Shown piece after piece: positions 29,198-39,184 of a stretch of DNA of 64,000 nt. The position numbers and the translations under genes are program-made. Under the pieces are notes generated by a model that did no database searches, was not told where the DNA came from, and saw only the letters and a list, made by a program, of their open reading frames with translations. Origin of the DNA: Microbulbifer elongatus (GTDB lineage: Bacteria > Pseudomonadota > Gammaproteobacteria > Pseudomonadales > Cellvibrionaceae). Positions within the stretch are counted from its first letter, which is position 1. Each line of letters opens with the position of its first letter. The stretch spans positions 124,001 to 188,000 of the forward strand of contig NZ_JAIVKJ010000002.1 in NCBI RefSeq assembly GCF_020524885.1, in the 5' to 3' direction.

Positions 29198-30880
29198 ATG
29201 GATTGGCAACGCTACACGCTGGTCGGCGGCATCGCCGCCGTCCTCCTGGCACTGATTTATCAGTGGAACGCTTTCAAGGAGGAGCACGCCCCGGCCCTCG
29301 ATCAGAAAACTGTGGTACACCAGCAGTCCACAGACTCTGAGACACTGCCAAGCAGTCAGGCCCAGGCCAGTACACCGGCTCAGGGCGGCACTAGCGGCAA
29401 CGAACTCCCGGAAGGCGCTATCCCCGAAGTGGGCGCGACCAGCCAACCTCAATTGATCAGTGTAAAGACCGATACCCTCAGTCTGCTGATTGACCCGAAC
29501 GGCGGTGACATCGTCAAGGTTGCACTGCGCAAGTTCTACGAAAAAATTGACACACCGGACCGCCCGCTGATCCTGCTGAACCAAACGCGCAGCCACACCT
29601 ACGTGGCCAAGAGCGGACTGGTCGGCGGCCAGGGCAACTGCTCCGCCGGTCGCCCAGCGTTCACCAGCGATGCCAGTGAGTACGCCCTGAAGGAAGGGAG
29701 TGACACACTGACCGTGGACCTGAAGCAATCGCAGAACGGAATCGGCTTCACCAAGCGCTTTACCTTCACTCGCGGCAACTACCTCATTAAGGTTTCGTAT
29801 CTCGTAGACAATGGTCGCAGCAAGCCTCTACTGGCGGGTATTTGCGGCGATATCGTGCGCGACAGCCTGGAGCCACCGGTGGATGTAGGCATCGGCATGG
29901 CGCCTTTCCTCGGCGCGGCCTTGCATACCAGTGAAGAAAACTACTTCAAGCAGGATTTCGAAGACATCGCCAAAAAGCCCACCACCGAGACCATTGAGGG
30001 CGGCTGGGTTGCGATGGTACAGCACTATTTCCTGAGTGCCTGGGTACCCAACCAGGAAGAGCGCAATACCTTTACCCTGCAGCCCATTGGTAACGGCCTG
30101 TACAGCATGGGCTTTACCAGCCCGCAGCTACGCATCGAGCCGGGCCAGCAAGGTTCCGTTGAAGCGGCCTTCTATGCGGGTCCGAAAGATGTATTCAGCC
30201 TGGAGAAAATCTCTCCCTACCTGGACCTCACTGTGGATTACGGCTGGCTGTGGTGGCTGGCCAAGCCCATGTTCCGCGTTCTCAACTGGATTCACGAACA
30301 TATCGTCGACAACTGGGGCTGGTCCATCATCCTGCTGACCGTGTTCATCAAGGCTCTGCTCTACCCGCTGTCCGCCGCAGGCCTGCGCTCGATGGCTCGC
30401 ATGCGCAAATTCGCGCCGCAGATGAAAAAGCTGCAGGAGCAGTACAAGGACAATCGCCAGAAGCTGGCGGAAGAGACGATGAAGCTTTATCGCCGGGAGA
30501 AGATCAACCCGGTGGGCGGCTGTCTGCCAATATTGCTGCAGATGCCGGTGTTTATCGGCCTCTACTGGATGCTGATGGAGACCGTGGAATTGCGCCACGC
30601 GCCCTGGATCCTGTGGATTCACGACCTGTCGGTAAAAGACCCCTACTTTATCCTGCCGGTGATCATGGGTGCTTCCATGTGGCTGATGCAAAAGCTGCAA
30701 CCGCAACCCACAGATCCGACTCAGGCGAAGATCATGCAGTTAATGCCCGTCATGATGACCTTCTTCTTCCTGTGGTTCCCCGCAGGCCTGGTTCTGTACT
30801 GGATCGCGAACAACCTGATCTCCATCGCCCAGACCTGGTTTATCAACAAGCAGGTGGAGGCGGCGAGCGCTACCAAATAG
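29198..30880 (+). CDS. yidC: Membrane protein insertase YidC
   Basis: A 560-residue inner-membrane insertase (E. coli 548). The N-terminal helix is WQRYTLVGGIAAVLLALIYQW, followed by a Gln/Thr-rich linker and the large periplasmic beta-supersandwich (about 80-345). The conserved five-helix core contains WGWSIILLTVFIKALLYPLS, the coiled C1 loop (MARMRKFAPQMKKLQEQYKD) and NPVGGCLPILLQMPVFIGLY. The core also contains the hydrophilic-groove Arg region and LVLYWIANNLISIAQTWFINKQ. It is expressed with rpmH-rnpA-yidD. Confidence 0.97.
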   Translation: MDWQRYTLVGGIAAVLLALIYQWNAFKEEHAPALDQKTVVHQQSTDSETLPSSQAQASTPAQGGTSGNELPEGAIPEVGATSQPQLISVKTDTLSLLIDPNGGDIVKVALRKFYEKIDTPDRPLILLNQTRSHTYVAKSGLVGGQGNCSAGRPAFTSDASEYALKEGSDTLTVDLKQSQNGIGFTKRFTFTRGNYLIKVSYLVDNGRSKPLLAGICGDIVRDSLEPPVDVGIGMAPFLGAALHTSEENYFKQDFEDIAKKPTTETIEGGWVAMVQHYFLSAWVPNQEERNTFTLQPIGNGLYSMGFTSPQLRIEPGQQGSVEAAFYAGPKDVFSLEKISPYLDLTVDYGWLWWLAKPMFRVLNWIHEHIVDNWGWSIILLTVFIKALLYPLSAAGLRSMARMRKFAPQMKKLQEQYKDNRQKLAEETMKLYRREKINPVGGCLPILLQMPVFIGLYWMLMETVELRHAPWILWIHDLSVKDPYFILPVIMGASMWLMQKLQPQPTDPTQAKIMQLMPVMMTFFFLWFPAGLVLYWIANNLISIAQTWFINKQVEAASATK

Positions 30881-30955
30881 AGCAACGCTGGATACCTGGG
30901 TGGCAGGTCAGTCTCAAAGCACACCACCGAGTATCTGGATAGTATCTGGAAGACA

Positions 30956-30978
30956 AAGGGCCGCAGCATGCGGCCCTT
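30956..30978 (+). terminator. Possible terminator after yidC
   Basis: A perfect 10-bp stem (AAGGGCCGCA / TGCGGCCCTT, loop GCA) followed by CCTTTAT lies 75 bp after yidC. The T-run is weak, so partial readthrough into mnmE is plausible. Confidence 0.6.
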
Positions 30979-31009
30979 CCTTTATCTGACTTTTGGATAA
31001 ACTCAAGAC

Positions 31010-32383
31010 ATGTCCCAACAAAGCCTCAGCAAAGACACCATCGCCGCCGTTGCCACTCCTCCAGGACGTGGGGGGATTGGGGTAATCCGCCTGTCCGGAC
31101 CAAAAGCGCGGGAGATTGGTGAATCCATGGCCGGAAAACCTTTTAAGCCCCGCTTCGCCCACTACTGCGATTTCACCCACAATGCACAGTTGCTGGACCA
31201 GGGACTGGCATTGTTCTTCCCCGGACCCAATTCCTTTACCGGTGAAGACGTGGTGGAACTACAGGGGCATGGCGGGCCAGTGATTCTGGATACGTTGATG
31301 TCCGCACTACTGGAACTGGGTGCGCGACAGGCGCGTCCCGGCGAGTTCTCCGAGCGCGCCTTTCTCAATGACAAGCTGGATCTCGCACAGGCGGAGGCCA
31401 TCGCAGACCTGATTGACGCCGGAAGTACGCAGGCGGCTCAGAACGCACTGCGGTCATTGCAGGGCGTCTTCTCCGAAAAAATCGAAGAGTTAGCTACTAA
31501 ACTGACTCATTTGCGCATCTATGTCGAAGCATCGATCGATTTTCCAGAAGAGGAAATCGATTTTCTGGCCGATGGCAAGGTTGCGGCGGATATTGAGGCA
31601 CTACTTGCACAACTTGACCGTGTGGAGGCTCAGGCGCGCCAGGGCACCATCATGCGCGAGGGAATGCAGGTGGCAATTGCGGGCAAACCGAACGCCGGCA
31701 AGTCCAGCCTGCTCAATGCACTGGCGGGGAAAGAAACTGCAATCGTGACCGACATTGCCGGTACCACCCGCGATGTATTGCGGGAGCATATTCACATCGA
31801 GGGTATGCCCTTGCACATCGCCGACACCGCAGGGCTGCGCGAGTCACCGGACCAGGTAGAGCAGATCGGAATGCAGCGCGCCTGGAATGAGATCCGCAGC
31901 GCAGACCGGGTACTGCTGGTGGTCGATGCCGCAGAACTGCACAGTCTTGACCCGGATCAGGCCTGGCCAGACTTTACCCGCCAGCTGCCGGATCCAGAAA
32001 AACTCACCCTGGTGGTCAACAAGATCGACCTCACCGACTACACACCGGGGCTCCAGGCGCACAGCGATGGTGTGCCGATCGTAGCCATTAGCGCCATGAC
32101 TGGCGCCGGCATTGAAGCACTGCAACAGCACCTAAAGCAGTGTATGGGGTATCAGGCTGGCAACGAAGGAACCTTCAGCGCCCGTCGGCGCCACCTGGAT
32201 GCGCTGGCCAGGGCGCGGGCCTTTATCGTCACCGGACAGGCCCAGTTGCACGCGAGCGGCGCCGGCGAGCTGCTGGCGGAAGACCTGCGCCAGGCCCAGC
32301 AGGCTCTGGGAGAAATCACCGGTGCGATGACGGCAGACGAACTACTCGGCAAAATTTTTGGCAGTTTCTGCATCGGAAAATAA
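31010..32383 (+). CDS. mnmE: tRNA uridine-5-carboxymethylaminomethyl modification GTPase MnmE
   Basis: A 457-residue GTPase that, with MnmG, installs the cmnm5 group on U34 of certain tRNAs. The N-terminal THF-binding domain starts [22 protein letters not shown]. The G domain is inserted in a helical domain, with [12 protein letters not shown] (P loop), DIAGTTRD (switch), DTAGLRE and NKID. The C-terminus is the invariant FCIGK. Its partner mnmG lies 4.3 kb away beyond an inserted regulatory block; in Pseudomonas the two are close. Confidence 0.98.
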   Translation: MSQQSLSKDTIAAVATPPGRGGIGVIRLSGPKAREIGESMAGKPFKPRFAHYCDFTHNAQLLDQGLALFFPGPNSFTGEDVVELQGHGGPVILDTLMSALLELGARQARPGEFSERAFLNDKLDLAQAEAIADLIDAGSTQAAQNALRSLQGVFSEKIEELATKLTHLRIYVEASIDFPEEEIDFLADGKVAADIEALLAQLDRVEAQARQGTIMREGMQVAIAGKPNAGKSSLLNALAGKETAIVTDIAGTTRDVLREHIHIEGMPLHIADTAGLRESPDQVEQIGMQRAWNEIRSADRVLLVVDAAELHSLDPDQAWPDFTRQLPDPEKLTLVVNKIDLTDYTPGLQAHSDGVPIVAISAMTGAGIEALQQHLKQCMGYQAGNEGTFSARRRHLDALARARAFIVTGQAQLHASGAGELLAEDLRQAQQALGEITGAMTADELLGKIFGSFCIGK

Positions 32384-32462
32384 TCGAGAGTTTAAATGGA
32401 GACGACACTGGCTGTTGCCGCAGCCAGTTCCCTGAACGTAAGGCGCAGACTCTACCGACGGC

Positions 32463-33731
32463 TCAAGCAAACGTGAGCGTCGCCGTAGTGCCCGCACCCT
32501 CTTCGCTCACCAGCGATACCCGCCAGCCATTCTGCTCACAAAGGCGCTTAACAATCGCCAAACCCACCCCGTAACCGGAGCGCGACTGCTCAGTACCACG
32601 TACATGAGGCTTGTATATGCTGGCCAGTTTTTCCTCGCTGATCCCGTATCCACTGTCGATCACCTGCACCTGACCGTCCCCGACCCTGACAACCACCTTG
32701 CCGCTATCGGTATAATTCACCGCGTTGCGAATCAGGTTACTCACCAGGATTGATAACACGCGTTTGTTCGCATTCAGCGACAGGCTCGTGTCACGCTCCA
32801 GCTCTATCGCAATGCCCTTTTGCTCGGCCAACTCGGCGACCCCATCCAGTTCCCCAGCCACCAACTCGCAGACATCCACGCTTTCCGTTCGCAGACCATC
32901 GTCCTGCTCGCGGGAAAGCACCAGGAAGGCGTCAATCAACTCCTGCGTGTCGTGGCAAGCGCGCTGGATTCTGCCCACCAGTTTGGCATCCTCGGACGCG
33001 AGCTCGCCCCTTGCCGCGAGCAGTTCTGCCGACATGGCAATGACCGTGATCGGGGTGCGCAATTCATGGCTCGCGTCGCGTGTGAAGGCTCTCTCCCGAT
33101 CCACGAAGCGCGTGATCCGGCTGCGATAGTGCTCAATAGCATCCACCAGCATCGCAACCTCGGTGTCGAGGCTCGCAGGCAACAGGTCCCCAAGGTCCGC
33201 CTCGCCTTTTTCCTCCGGCAACGTCTTCATGATCCGCGCAAGCTCAATGGTCGGGGAAACCGCACGACGCGCACGCAGGTAGCTAAACCAAAGCACCAGG
33301 TACAGCAGCGACAGCACAACCGCCAGCGGAACAAGTCCATAAAGCGAGATCAGGCTCTGAACACCGGAGCGATTGAAAAACAGGAACATGCGCTGGCCAC
33401 CGCGGGAACTCACATACAGCGAGTTGAATACATCCGCTCTCACCTCGTGATAACCGTCCGCAATACTCTCAGGCATCTGCCAGGGAAATAGGCCCTCATC
33501 GCGGGGAAAAAGGTAGCCACGGAGGTTCAGGGAATTGGACAACTGCACCGAAGGGTTTTTATCGACCAGCGTCCAATAGTGTGCGGTCTCCCTCTCCATG
33601 GCCTCTTGCACCAGCAGGTTCGACAACAGCCAGTTCGTCAACAGGATCCCGAGTATGACGGCAACCCCAATTAACAGCCCCTGCAGCACAAAGGTCCGTA
33701 GGATTTTGTCCTGCAGGCGATTATTTCTCAT
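32463..33731 (-). CDS. Sensor histidine kinase
   Basis: A 422-residue membrane kinase. TM1 is at about 12-38 and TM2 at about 130-150, flanking a 90-residue periplasmic sensor. The H box is FTRDASHELRTPITV (phosphorylated His222). N box NLIRNAVNYT, G1 IDSGYGIS and G2 GYGVGLAIVK complete the catalytic domain. The ATG at 33731 is chosen because it overlaps the upstream regulator gene by 11 bp (family start MRNNRLQDKI); a start 24 bp earlier is possible. The signal sensed is unknown. It pairs with the response regulator at 33721-34416. Confidence 0.92.
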   Translation of the reverse strand: MRNNRLQDKILRTFVLQGLLIGVAVILGILLTNWLLSNLLVQEAMERETAHYWTLVDKNPSVQLSNSLNLRGYLFPRDEGLFPWQMPESIADGYHEVRADVFNSLYVSSRGGQRMFLFFNRSGVQSLISLYGLVPLAVVLSLLYLVLWFSYLRARRAVSPTIELARIMKTLPEEKGEADLGDLLPASLDTEVAMLVDAIEHYRSRITRFVDRERAFTRDASHELRTPITVIAMSAELLAARGELASEDAKLVGRIQRACHDTQELIDAFLVLSREQDDGLRTESVDVCELVAGELDGVAELAEQKGIAIELERDTSLSLNANKRVLSILVSNLIRNAVNYTDSGKVVVRVGDGQVQVIDSGYGISEEKLASIYKPHVRGTEQSRSGYGVGLAIVKRLCEQNGWRVSLVSEEGAGTTATLTFA

Positions 33732-34416
33732 CGGGCACCACCAGCTGATAACCACTGCCGGGGTGGTTCAGGATCATATGCTGGGCAAAAGGTTTATCGA
33801 TTTTTTTGCGCAGGCTGTACATATGGCTGCGCAGGGTGTCACTGTCTGGCAACACATCTCCCCACACCTTGCGCTCCAGTTCCGCGCGACTCATCACGGC
33901 CGGTGAGCTGCGCATCAGCACTTCGAGTAAACGCAGACCGGTGGGAGGTAGCCGGATATCCTGCCCCTCCCGTTGCACCTGTAGAGTGCTTTTGTCCAGA
34001 ACAAGTTTGCCCACTACCAGTTTTTCCCGCGTCAATTCGGAACGGTTGCGCCGCAGCTGCGCATTCACGCGCGCCGCCAGTTCACGGATGGCGAACGGCT
34101 TGACCAGGTAATCGTCAGCGCCGGCATTGAGCCCTGCGACTTTCTCATCAAGGGTGTCGCGTGCGGTCAGCATGATGATCGGCGTGTCGAGCTTGGCCTG
34201 TTCCCGGATAGCCCGGCAAATATCCAGCCCGTCGATACCGGGCAGGGAAAGGTCCAGCACAATCAGGTCTACCGGCTTGGTGGTGGCCAGATGCAATCCG
34301 GTCACACCGTCAGCAGCATAATCCACCGCAAAACCACGCCCCTCTAAATAGGAGGCAATCATCTCCGCGATATCCCGATGGTCTTCAATGAGCAAAACCG
34401 TGCCATTCCCTTGCAT
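33721..34416 (-). CDS. OmpR/PhoB-type response regulator
   Basis: A 231-residue regulator. The receiver domain has the acidic pair at 11-12 (IEDH), phosphoacceptor Asp55 (VLDLSLPG), the switch Thr in MLTARD and Lys in YLVKPF. The C-terminal winged helix (about 130-228) has the PhoB-type pattern LPPTGLRLLEVLMR ... DTLRSHMYSLRKKID. The ATG at 34416 gives a normal receiver start; an upstream ATG at 34476 would read through a terminator hairpin. It is co-transcribed with the kinase. The target genes are unknown; the upstream lipoprotein gene is one candidate. Confidence 0.92.
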   Translation of the reverse strand: MQGNGTVLLIEDHRDIAEMIASYLEGRGFAVDYAADGVTGLHLATTKPVDLIVLDLSLPGIDGLDICRAIREQAKLDTPIIMLTARDTLDEKVAGLNAGADDYLVKPFAIRELAARVNAQLRRNRSELTREKLVVGKLVLDKSTLQVQREGQDIRLPPTGLRLLEVLMRSSPAVMSRAELERKVWGDVLPDSDTLRSHMYSLRKKIDKPFAQHMILNHPGSGYQLVVPDEK

Positions 34417-34440
34417 GACCACTGCCCCCGCCAGATTGCC

Positions 34441-34475
34441 AAAAACAAAAAATGCGGGCCCATCGTGGGCCCGCA
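34441..34475 (-). terminator. Terminator between DUF4397 gene and response regulator
   Basis: On the minus strand a perfect 10-bp stem TGCGGGCCCA / TGGGCCCGCA with a 3-nt loop is followed by TTTTTTGTTTTT. It ends 25 bp before the response regulator start. Confidence 0.88.
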
Positions 34476-34501
34476 TACCTCTCTACGAAATAATACGTAA
34501 A

Positions 34502-35968
34502 TCAGTTTGTAAGCACCACGACGCCAAAGTCATCAACAGTGCCCCCCTGCTCACTCGGACCGTAGGCCAGCACGCTGGCGACCACACCACCACCGAGTTC
34601 AAAGCTCTCCACATTGATCGCTACCATACCACCAGCCACCACCCGTATATCGTAGGCACCGGGCGCGACCGTCACGTAGTCGGTGATATCACCAAAGGCG
34701 AAGTCGTCCAGCAGCGGCATGCCGGCCAGGCCACCTTCAACATCCGCCGCGGTGAATTCGCCCGCGGGGGTCACATAGACATCAACGGCACCGGCTGCCG
34801 GCGCACCGTGGATTACTTTGACGGAAGCTTCGGTCGCCACTGAGCGGTTGGCGTCACCAGTCGCGAGCAAGCTGAACGCCGGGCTACTCAGTACACGACC
34901 CGCTGCTATCACCGTGTACTCCATGCCGGCTTCCACCGCGAGTTCATCTGACATGAACACACTGTCGCCGATCATGTCGGTATCGGGGGCCACATCAAAC
35001 ACGTAGCTTGCCGCGGGTACACCGTAATAGGCGCTCTCGCCGGGGAACTGCTCCAGATAATCGAAGCTGGGAATGAGCTCAACTGGATCCATGCCCAGGG
35101 CCTCACTGGTGGCAAATACCTCCACGGGACCGCCAGCCGCAGCATTCGCATCAGGAGACAGGTGCACTACCCGCACTCCGGCATTGGTATCAGCGTCGAG
35201 CAGCTCGACCGCGTCACCGCCCTCGGTAGTGACCAATAGCTTGACTGGCGAAGCTGCCGCCTCGGTGCTGTTCTCTGTGGCGATTGCGGTCACCAGTAAC
35301 TTCTGACCTGCAAACGCAGTGAGGTCCACGGTACCTGAGTCGTACACCACGTCTTCTTCAACCCCTACACGAATGCGCACAGGCTCGGCAGTAACCGCCC
35401 CCGCATCGATCGACTCCCCAAATTCAAAGGTAAAAGCCGCTGAAAGGCTGGCAAAATCATCTTCCGGCGCACTGAGGTAAACATCTACCCCCGGGGCATC
35501 CGGGGCCGCATGGGTCACGGTGAGCGCAACCTCCCCCTCCGACGGGTCAGTCGCAGACTCGTTAACAACTAGCGGCGCTATATCAGCAACATTGCCGACG
35601 GCGAATACGGTAGGACGCGCGTTCTCCTCAAGGCTGAAGCCGGCCACCTCTATGACACTCGCGGTTTCGCCCGGGAGGATTCCCTCCACGGAAATGTCAT
35701 AGCTACCAGCATCCAGCTCAGTAAATCCGCTGGTTTCGGCATAATCCAGTCCTTCAATGGCCACACTGCCATTAACCAGCACATTCACCGCCGGCGCATC
35801 CGGTGACGCATGAACCACCTGGATAAACCCGCTAGCGGGGGGCTCTTCCACTGGCCCCGGGAACTGCACTACGTTGTCATCACCATCATCCGAGCAACCG
35901 GCGATCAGTACCGCGAGCGGTAGCGCCAATGCCAGCTTCGAAAAATTCCCTAAATTCGAGGTTCTCAT
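34502..35968 (-). CDS. DUF4397-repeat lipoprotein
   Basis: A 488-residue lipoprotein. The signal peptide ends in the lipobox LIAGC (near residues 20-25), followed by an acidic DDGDDN stretch. Four related repeats begin VVHASPDAPAVNVLVNG, VTHAAPDAPGVDVYLSA, VVHLSPDANAAAGGPVEVF and VIHGAPAAGAVDVYVTP, each followed by a beta-sandwich-like segment containing AGSYDI- or APGAYDI-type strands. This matches DUF4397. The ATG at 35968 has AGGAGAG upstream, 6 nt away. The protein is probably on the outer membrane or cell surface. The molecular role of DUF4397 is unknown, and it is very acidic with few Lys or Arg. Confidence 0.88.
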   Translation of the reverse strand: MRTSNLGNFSKLALALPLAVLIAGCSDDGDDNVVQFPGPVEEPPASGFIQVVHASPDAPAVNVLVNGSVAIEGLDYAETSGFTELDAGSYDISVEGILPGETASVIEVAGFSLEENARPTVFAVGNVADIAPLVVNESATDPSEGEVALTVTHAAPDAPGVDVYLSAPEDDFASLSAAFTFEFGESIDAGAVTAEPVRIRVGVEEDVVYDSGTVDLTAFAGQKLLVTAIATENSTEAAASPVKLLVTTEGGDAVELLDADTNAGVRVVHLSPDANAAAGGPVEVFATSEALGMDPVELIPSFDYLEQFPGESAYYGVPAASYVFDVAPDTDMIGDSVFMSDELAVEAGMEYTVIAAGRVLSSPAFSLLATGDANRSVATEASVKVIHGAPAAGAVDVYVTPAGEFTAADVEGGLAGMPLLDDFAFGDITDYVTVAPGAYDIRVVAGGMVAINVESFELGGGVVASVLAYGPSEQGGTVDDFGVVVLTN

Positions 35969-36099
35969 GAGGCTCTCCTGTTGTGTTGGTGTCACGATAC
36001 TGGCCAGTACCGCATCAGGAGCGCGTCAAAAGAGCGTGAAAATTGTGTGAAGGCTGGCAATCAACTACAGGGACTCCCCACCCCAGCCACAGGAGTTGC

Positions 36100-36530
36100 T
36101 CACAGCCATCCACAAGGTTATCCAGATGGACCGCTTATCCAAGATTCCCACACAGTAAATTATCCCGAGAACTCACAGAGTTACCCACAGTAAAGCTATC
36201 GATACGCCGCAAATTCACGTTGTGTGGACAAACCTTTGGGAAAAGGGGTGCGAAAACCGGTACGCAACCGGGTACAAACCGGGACCAGGGGCAAAACAGG
36301 AAAAGTTATCCCGTCTGTCCACATTGCTGTACCGCGGTTTTACCCCTCTAAAGGCAGGGGTTCGGGGGGTACTTATCATCAACGTAAGTATCTGTTTTTG
36401 TTAGTTTTTTAGTATCTATACATAAAAATGGCTGCCCTATATAACAACATTAAATATAAACACGTACTTATACGTAAGGTATGTATAACTTTATTTATGT
36501 ATAAGAAAAGAAAGCAGAAAAGAATTTTCA
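36100..36530. other. AT-rich, DnaA-box-rich region before mnmG, candidate oriC 2
   Basis: The 677-bp gap before mnmG has no supported gene. Between 36106 and 36323 there are at least eight DnaA-box-like 9-mers. Three have one mismatch: TTATCCAGA (36118), TTACCCACA (36181) and inverted TTGTCCACA (36223-36231). None is perfect. An AT-rich block follows (36365-36530), including a perfect 10-bp inverted repeat (TATACATAAA at 36417-36426, TTTATGTATA at 36494-36503). Boxes beside an AT-rich segment next to mnmG (gidA) is the classic oriC layout in enterobacteria. No GATC sites are seen. Confidence 0.6.
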
Positions 36531-36562
36531 ACGTGCCGCTTTTTTGCACAGCTGAAGGTGCC

Positions 36563-36568
36563 TATAAT
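36563..36568 (+). promoter_or_regulatory. Candidate mnmG -10 box
   Basis: A perfect TATAAT 78 bp before mnmG. The upstream T-run near 36540 is only a poor -35 match. Confidence 0.45.
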
Positions 36569-36645
36569 GTGCGGCCGAATTTTTGCCCACCTGGTACAGT
36601 CACCTTCTGCCGGCCGGGCACCACAGGTATCTAGAGCTCGACCGT

Positions 36646-38535
36646 ATGGACTACCCCACACAGTATGATGTGATCGTGATTGGCGGCGGACACGCTGGCA
36701 CCGAGGCGTGCCTGGCGGCAGCGCGTATGGGAAGTCGCACCCTGCTGTTGACCCACAACATCGAGACTCTGGGCCAGATGTCCTGTAATCCCGCCATTGG
36801 TGGTATTGGCAAGAGCCACCTGGTCAAAGAAGTCGATGCGCTGGGTGGAGCTATGGCCACAGCCACCGACCTGGGGGGTATCCAGTTCCGTGTGCTGAAC
36901 GCGCGTAAGGGGCCGGCGGTTCGCGCTACCCGCGCCCAGGCCGACCGTGCCCTGTACAAGGCCGCCATTCGCCATATCCTGGAGAACCAGCCGAATCTGG
37001 ATATCTTCCAGCAGGCTGCCGATGACCTGATCGTCGAAAATGACCGCGTAACCGGCGTGGTGACCAATGCCGGGCTGCGTTTCCTGGGCAAGACCGTGGT
37101 AATCACCGCTGGTACTTTCCTCGGCGGTCGCATTCATATCGGCCTCGATAACCATTCCGGTGGCCGTGCTGGGGATCCACCCTCCATCGCCCTCGCGCAG
37201 CGCCTGCGCGCCCTGCCTTTCCGGGTGGAGCGCCTCAAGACCGGCACCCCGCCACGTATCGATGCGCGCTCCGTGGATTTTTCCGGGCTGGAGGAGCAGT
37301 GGGGAGATGAGCCACTGCCTGTGATGTCCTACCTGGGTAACCGCGAACAGCACCCGCGCCAGGTATGCTGCTGGATTACCCACACCAACCAGAACACCCA
37401 CGACATCATCCGCGGTGGACTGGACCGCTCGCCCATGTACTCCGGGGTGATTGAGGGCATTGGCCCCCGCTACTGTCCGTCCATCGAGGACAAGGTCCAT
37501 CGTTTTGCGGACAAGAATAGCCACCAGATCTTTATCGAGCCGGAGGGGCTGACGACCAACGAGCTCTACCCTAACGGTATCTCCACCAGCTTGCCGTTCG
37601 ACGTGCAGATGAACCTGGTGCGCTCGATCAAGGGCTTTGAGAACGCCCACATCACCCGTCCCGGCTACGCCATCGAATACGACTTCTTCGATCCGCGGGA
37701 CCTGCTGCCGTCGCTCGAAACCAAATTTATCGGCGGGCTGTATTTCGCCGGCCAGATCAACGGCACCACTGGCTACGAGGAAGCCGCGGCCCAGGGGCTG
37801 TTAGCGGGTGCCAACGCCGCCCTGCAGGCGCAGGACAAGGAAGCCTGGTCGCCGCGCCGCGACGAGGCCTATCTGGGTGTGCTGGTCGACGACCTGATCA
37901 CCAGCGGCACCAAGGAGCCCTACCGCATGTTCACCAGCCGCGCGGAATACCGCCTGCTGCTGCGTGAAGACAATGCAGACCTGCGCCTGACGGAAAAAGG
38001 CCGCGAACTGGGCCTGGTGGACGACGAGCGCTGGCAGGCCTTCTGTGAAAAGCGCGAGTCCATCGAGCGCGAGCAGCAGCGCCTCAGGGAAACCTGGATT
38101 CAGCCGGGGACCGACGCGGCCACAGCCGTCGAGCAGAAATTGCCTCAGCCGCTCGCCCGCGAGTACAGCCTGCAGGACCTGTTGAAACGTCCGGAGCTCG
38201 AATACGCGGATGTCGCCGGCCTCAGTGGTGAAGCTGTCAGCGATGAACGGGTTGCGGAACAGGTGGAAATCTCGGCCAAGTACGCGGGATATATCGATCG
38301 TCAGCGCGACGAGATCGAGCGTTTGCAGGCGTACGAGGACACCCCGCTGCCTGTAGACTTCGACTACTCAGCGGTTTCCGGTCTGTCCAACGAGGTAATC
38401 CAAAAGTTGAGCGACGCGCGCCCGGACACTCTGGCCCGCGCCGGTCGGGTACCCGGCGTTACCCCGGCGGCGGTATCCCTGCTGCTGATCCAGCTTAAAA
38501 AACGTGGCTTGCTGAGCCGCAAGAAGGCGGTCTGA
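36646..38535 (+). CDS. mnmG: tRNA uridine-5-carboxymethylaminomethyl modification enzyme MnmG
   Basis: A 629-residue FAD protein (E. coli also 629), partner of MnmE in U34 modification. The FAD dinucleotide motif is [12 protein letters not shown] (10-21). The family blocks [49 protein letters not shown] and FFAGQING-like [19 protein letters not shown] are intact. The C-terminal helical domain ends [15 protein letters not shown] ... [20 protein letters not shown]. The ATG at 36646 gives the family start [15 protein letters not shown]; the open frame before it (from 36583) lacks similarity. rsmG starts 4 bp after its stop. Confidence 0.98.
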   Translation: MDYPTQYDVIVIGGGHAGTEACLAAARMGSRTLLLTHNIETLGQMSCNPAIGGIGKSHLVKEVDALGGAMATATDLGGIQFRVLNARKGPAVRATRAQADRALYKAAIRHILENQPNLDIFQQAADDLIVENDRVTGVVTNAGLRFLGKTVVITAGTFLGGRIHIGLDNHSGGRAGDPPSIALAQRLRALPFRVERLKTGTPPRIDARSVDFSGLEEQWGDEPLPVMSYLGNREQHPRQVCCWITHTNQNTHDIIRGGLDRSPMYSGVIEGIGPRYCPSIEDKVHRFADKNSHQIFIEPEGLTTNELYPNGISTSLPFDVQMNLVRSIKGFENAHITRPGYAIEYDFFDPRDLLPSLETKFIGGLYFAGQINGTTGYEEAAAQGLLAGANAALQAQDKEAWSPRRDEAYLGVLVDDLITSGTKEPYRMFTSRAEYRLLLREDNADLRLTEKGRELGLVDDERWQAFCEKRESIEREQQRLRETWIQPGTDAATAVEQKLPQPLAREYSLQDLLKRPELEYADVAGLSGEAVSDERVAEQVEISAKYAGYIDRQRDEIERLQAYEDTPLPVDFDYSAVSGLSNEVIQKLSDARPDTLARAGRVPGVTPAAVSLLLIQLKKRGLLSRKKAV

Positions 38536-38539
38536 GCCG

Positions 38540-39184
38540 ATGGAGCAGTATCGCCCCCGCCTGCTGCAGGCGGCTGAACAACTTGGTTTGGCGCTTACCG
38601 CGGAGCAGCAGGACAAACTGCTGGCGTACCTCGATCTGTTTGCGCGCTGGAATGCCGCCTACAACCTTTCCGCCGTACGTGACCCCGCGGAAATGCTGGA
38701 GCGGCATATTATCGACAGCCTGAGCGTGGTGAACCTGTGTGGCACCAGCCCGGATGATCAGTCTCCGCTGATCGATGTGGGGTCTGGCGGTGGCCTGCCC
38801 GGCATTCCACTGGCGATTATCCACCCCGACCGCCCCGTCAGCCTGCTGGACAGCAATGGCAAAAAATCCCGCTTCCAGTTCCAGGTTGCCAGCCAGCTGA
38901 AGCTCGCCAACATCAACGTGGTCAACCAGCGGGTGGAGGCCTACCGGCCCGAAAACCTATACGCGGGCGTGGTTTCCAGAGCATTTGCCTCGCTGCAGGA
39001 TATGATCTCTGGAAGTGAGCACTTGCTCGCCCTGCAGGGCAGGTTTTATGCGATGAAGGGCAAGATTCCGGAAGATGAGTTGAGTGCATTGCCAAAAGGC
39101 ATTAAGGTCGAACAGGTGCACGCCCTGCGAGTGCCGGGGTGTGATGCCGAGCGTCACCTGATCGTCCTCGCTCGCGAGGTGTGA
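38540..39184 (+). CDS. rsmG: 16S rRNA (guanine-527-N7) methyltransferase
   Basis: A 214-residue GidB/RsmG methyltransferase (E. coli 207). It shows NLSAVRDPAEMLERHIIDSL, the SAM motif IDVGSGGGLPGIPLAI and the family VSRAFASLQDMI followed by FYAMKGKIPEDE. It begins 4 bp after mnmG, indicating translational coupling, and precedes parA in the classic gidA-gidB-parA-parB order. Confidence 0.97.
   Translation: MEQYRPRLLQAAEQLGLALTAEQQDKLLAYLDLFARWNAAYNLSAVRDPAEMLERHIIDSLSVVNLCGTSPDDQSPLIDVGSGGGLPGIPLAIIHPDRPVSLLDSNGKKSRFQFQVASQLKLANINVVNQRVEAYRPENLYAGVVSRAFASLQDMISGSEHLLALQGRFYAMKGKIPEDELSALPKGIKVEQVHALRVPGCDAERHLIVLAREV

Noticed and set aside
36428-36634. Small ORF of 68 codons in the AT-rich region before mnmG
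   Set aside because: Composition is that of the AT-rich block, there is no ribosome-binding site, and it overlaps the likely mnmG promoter.
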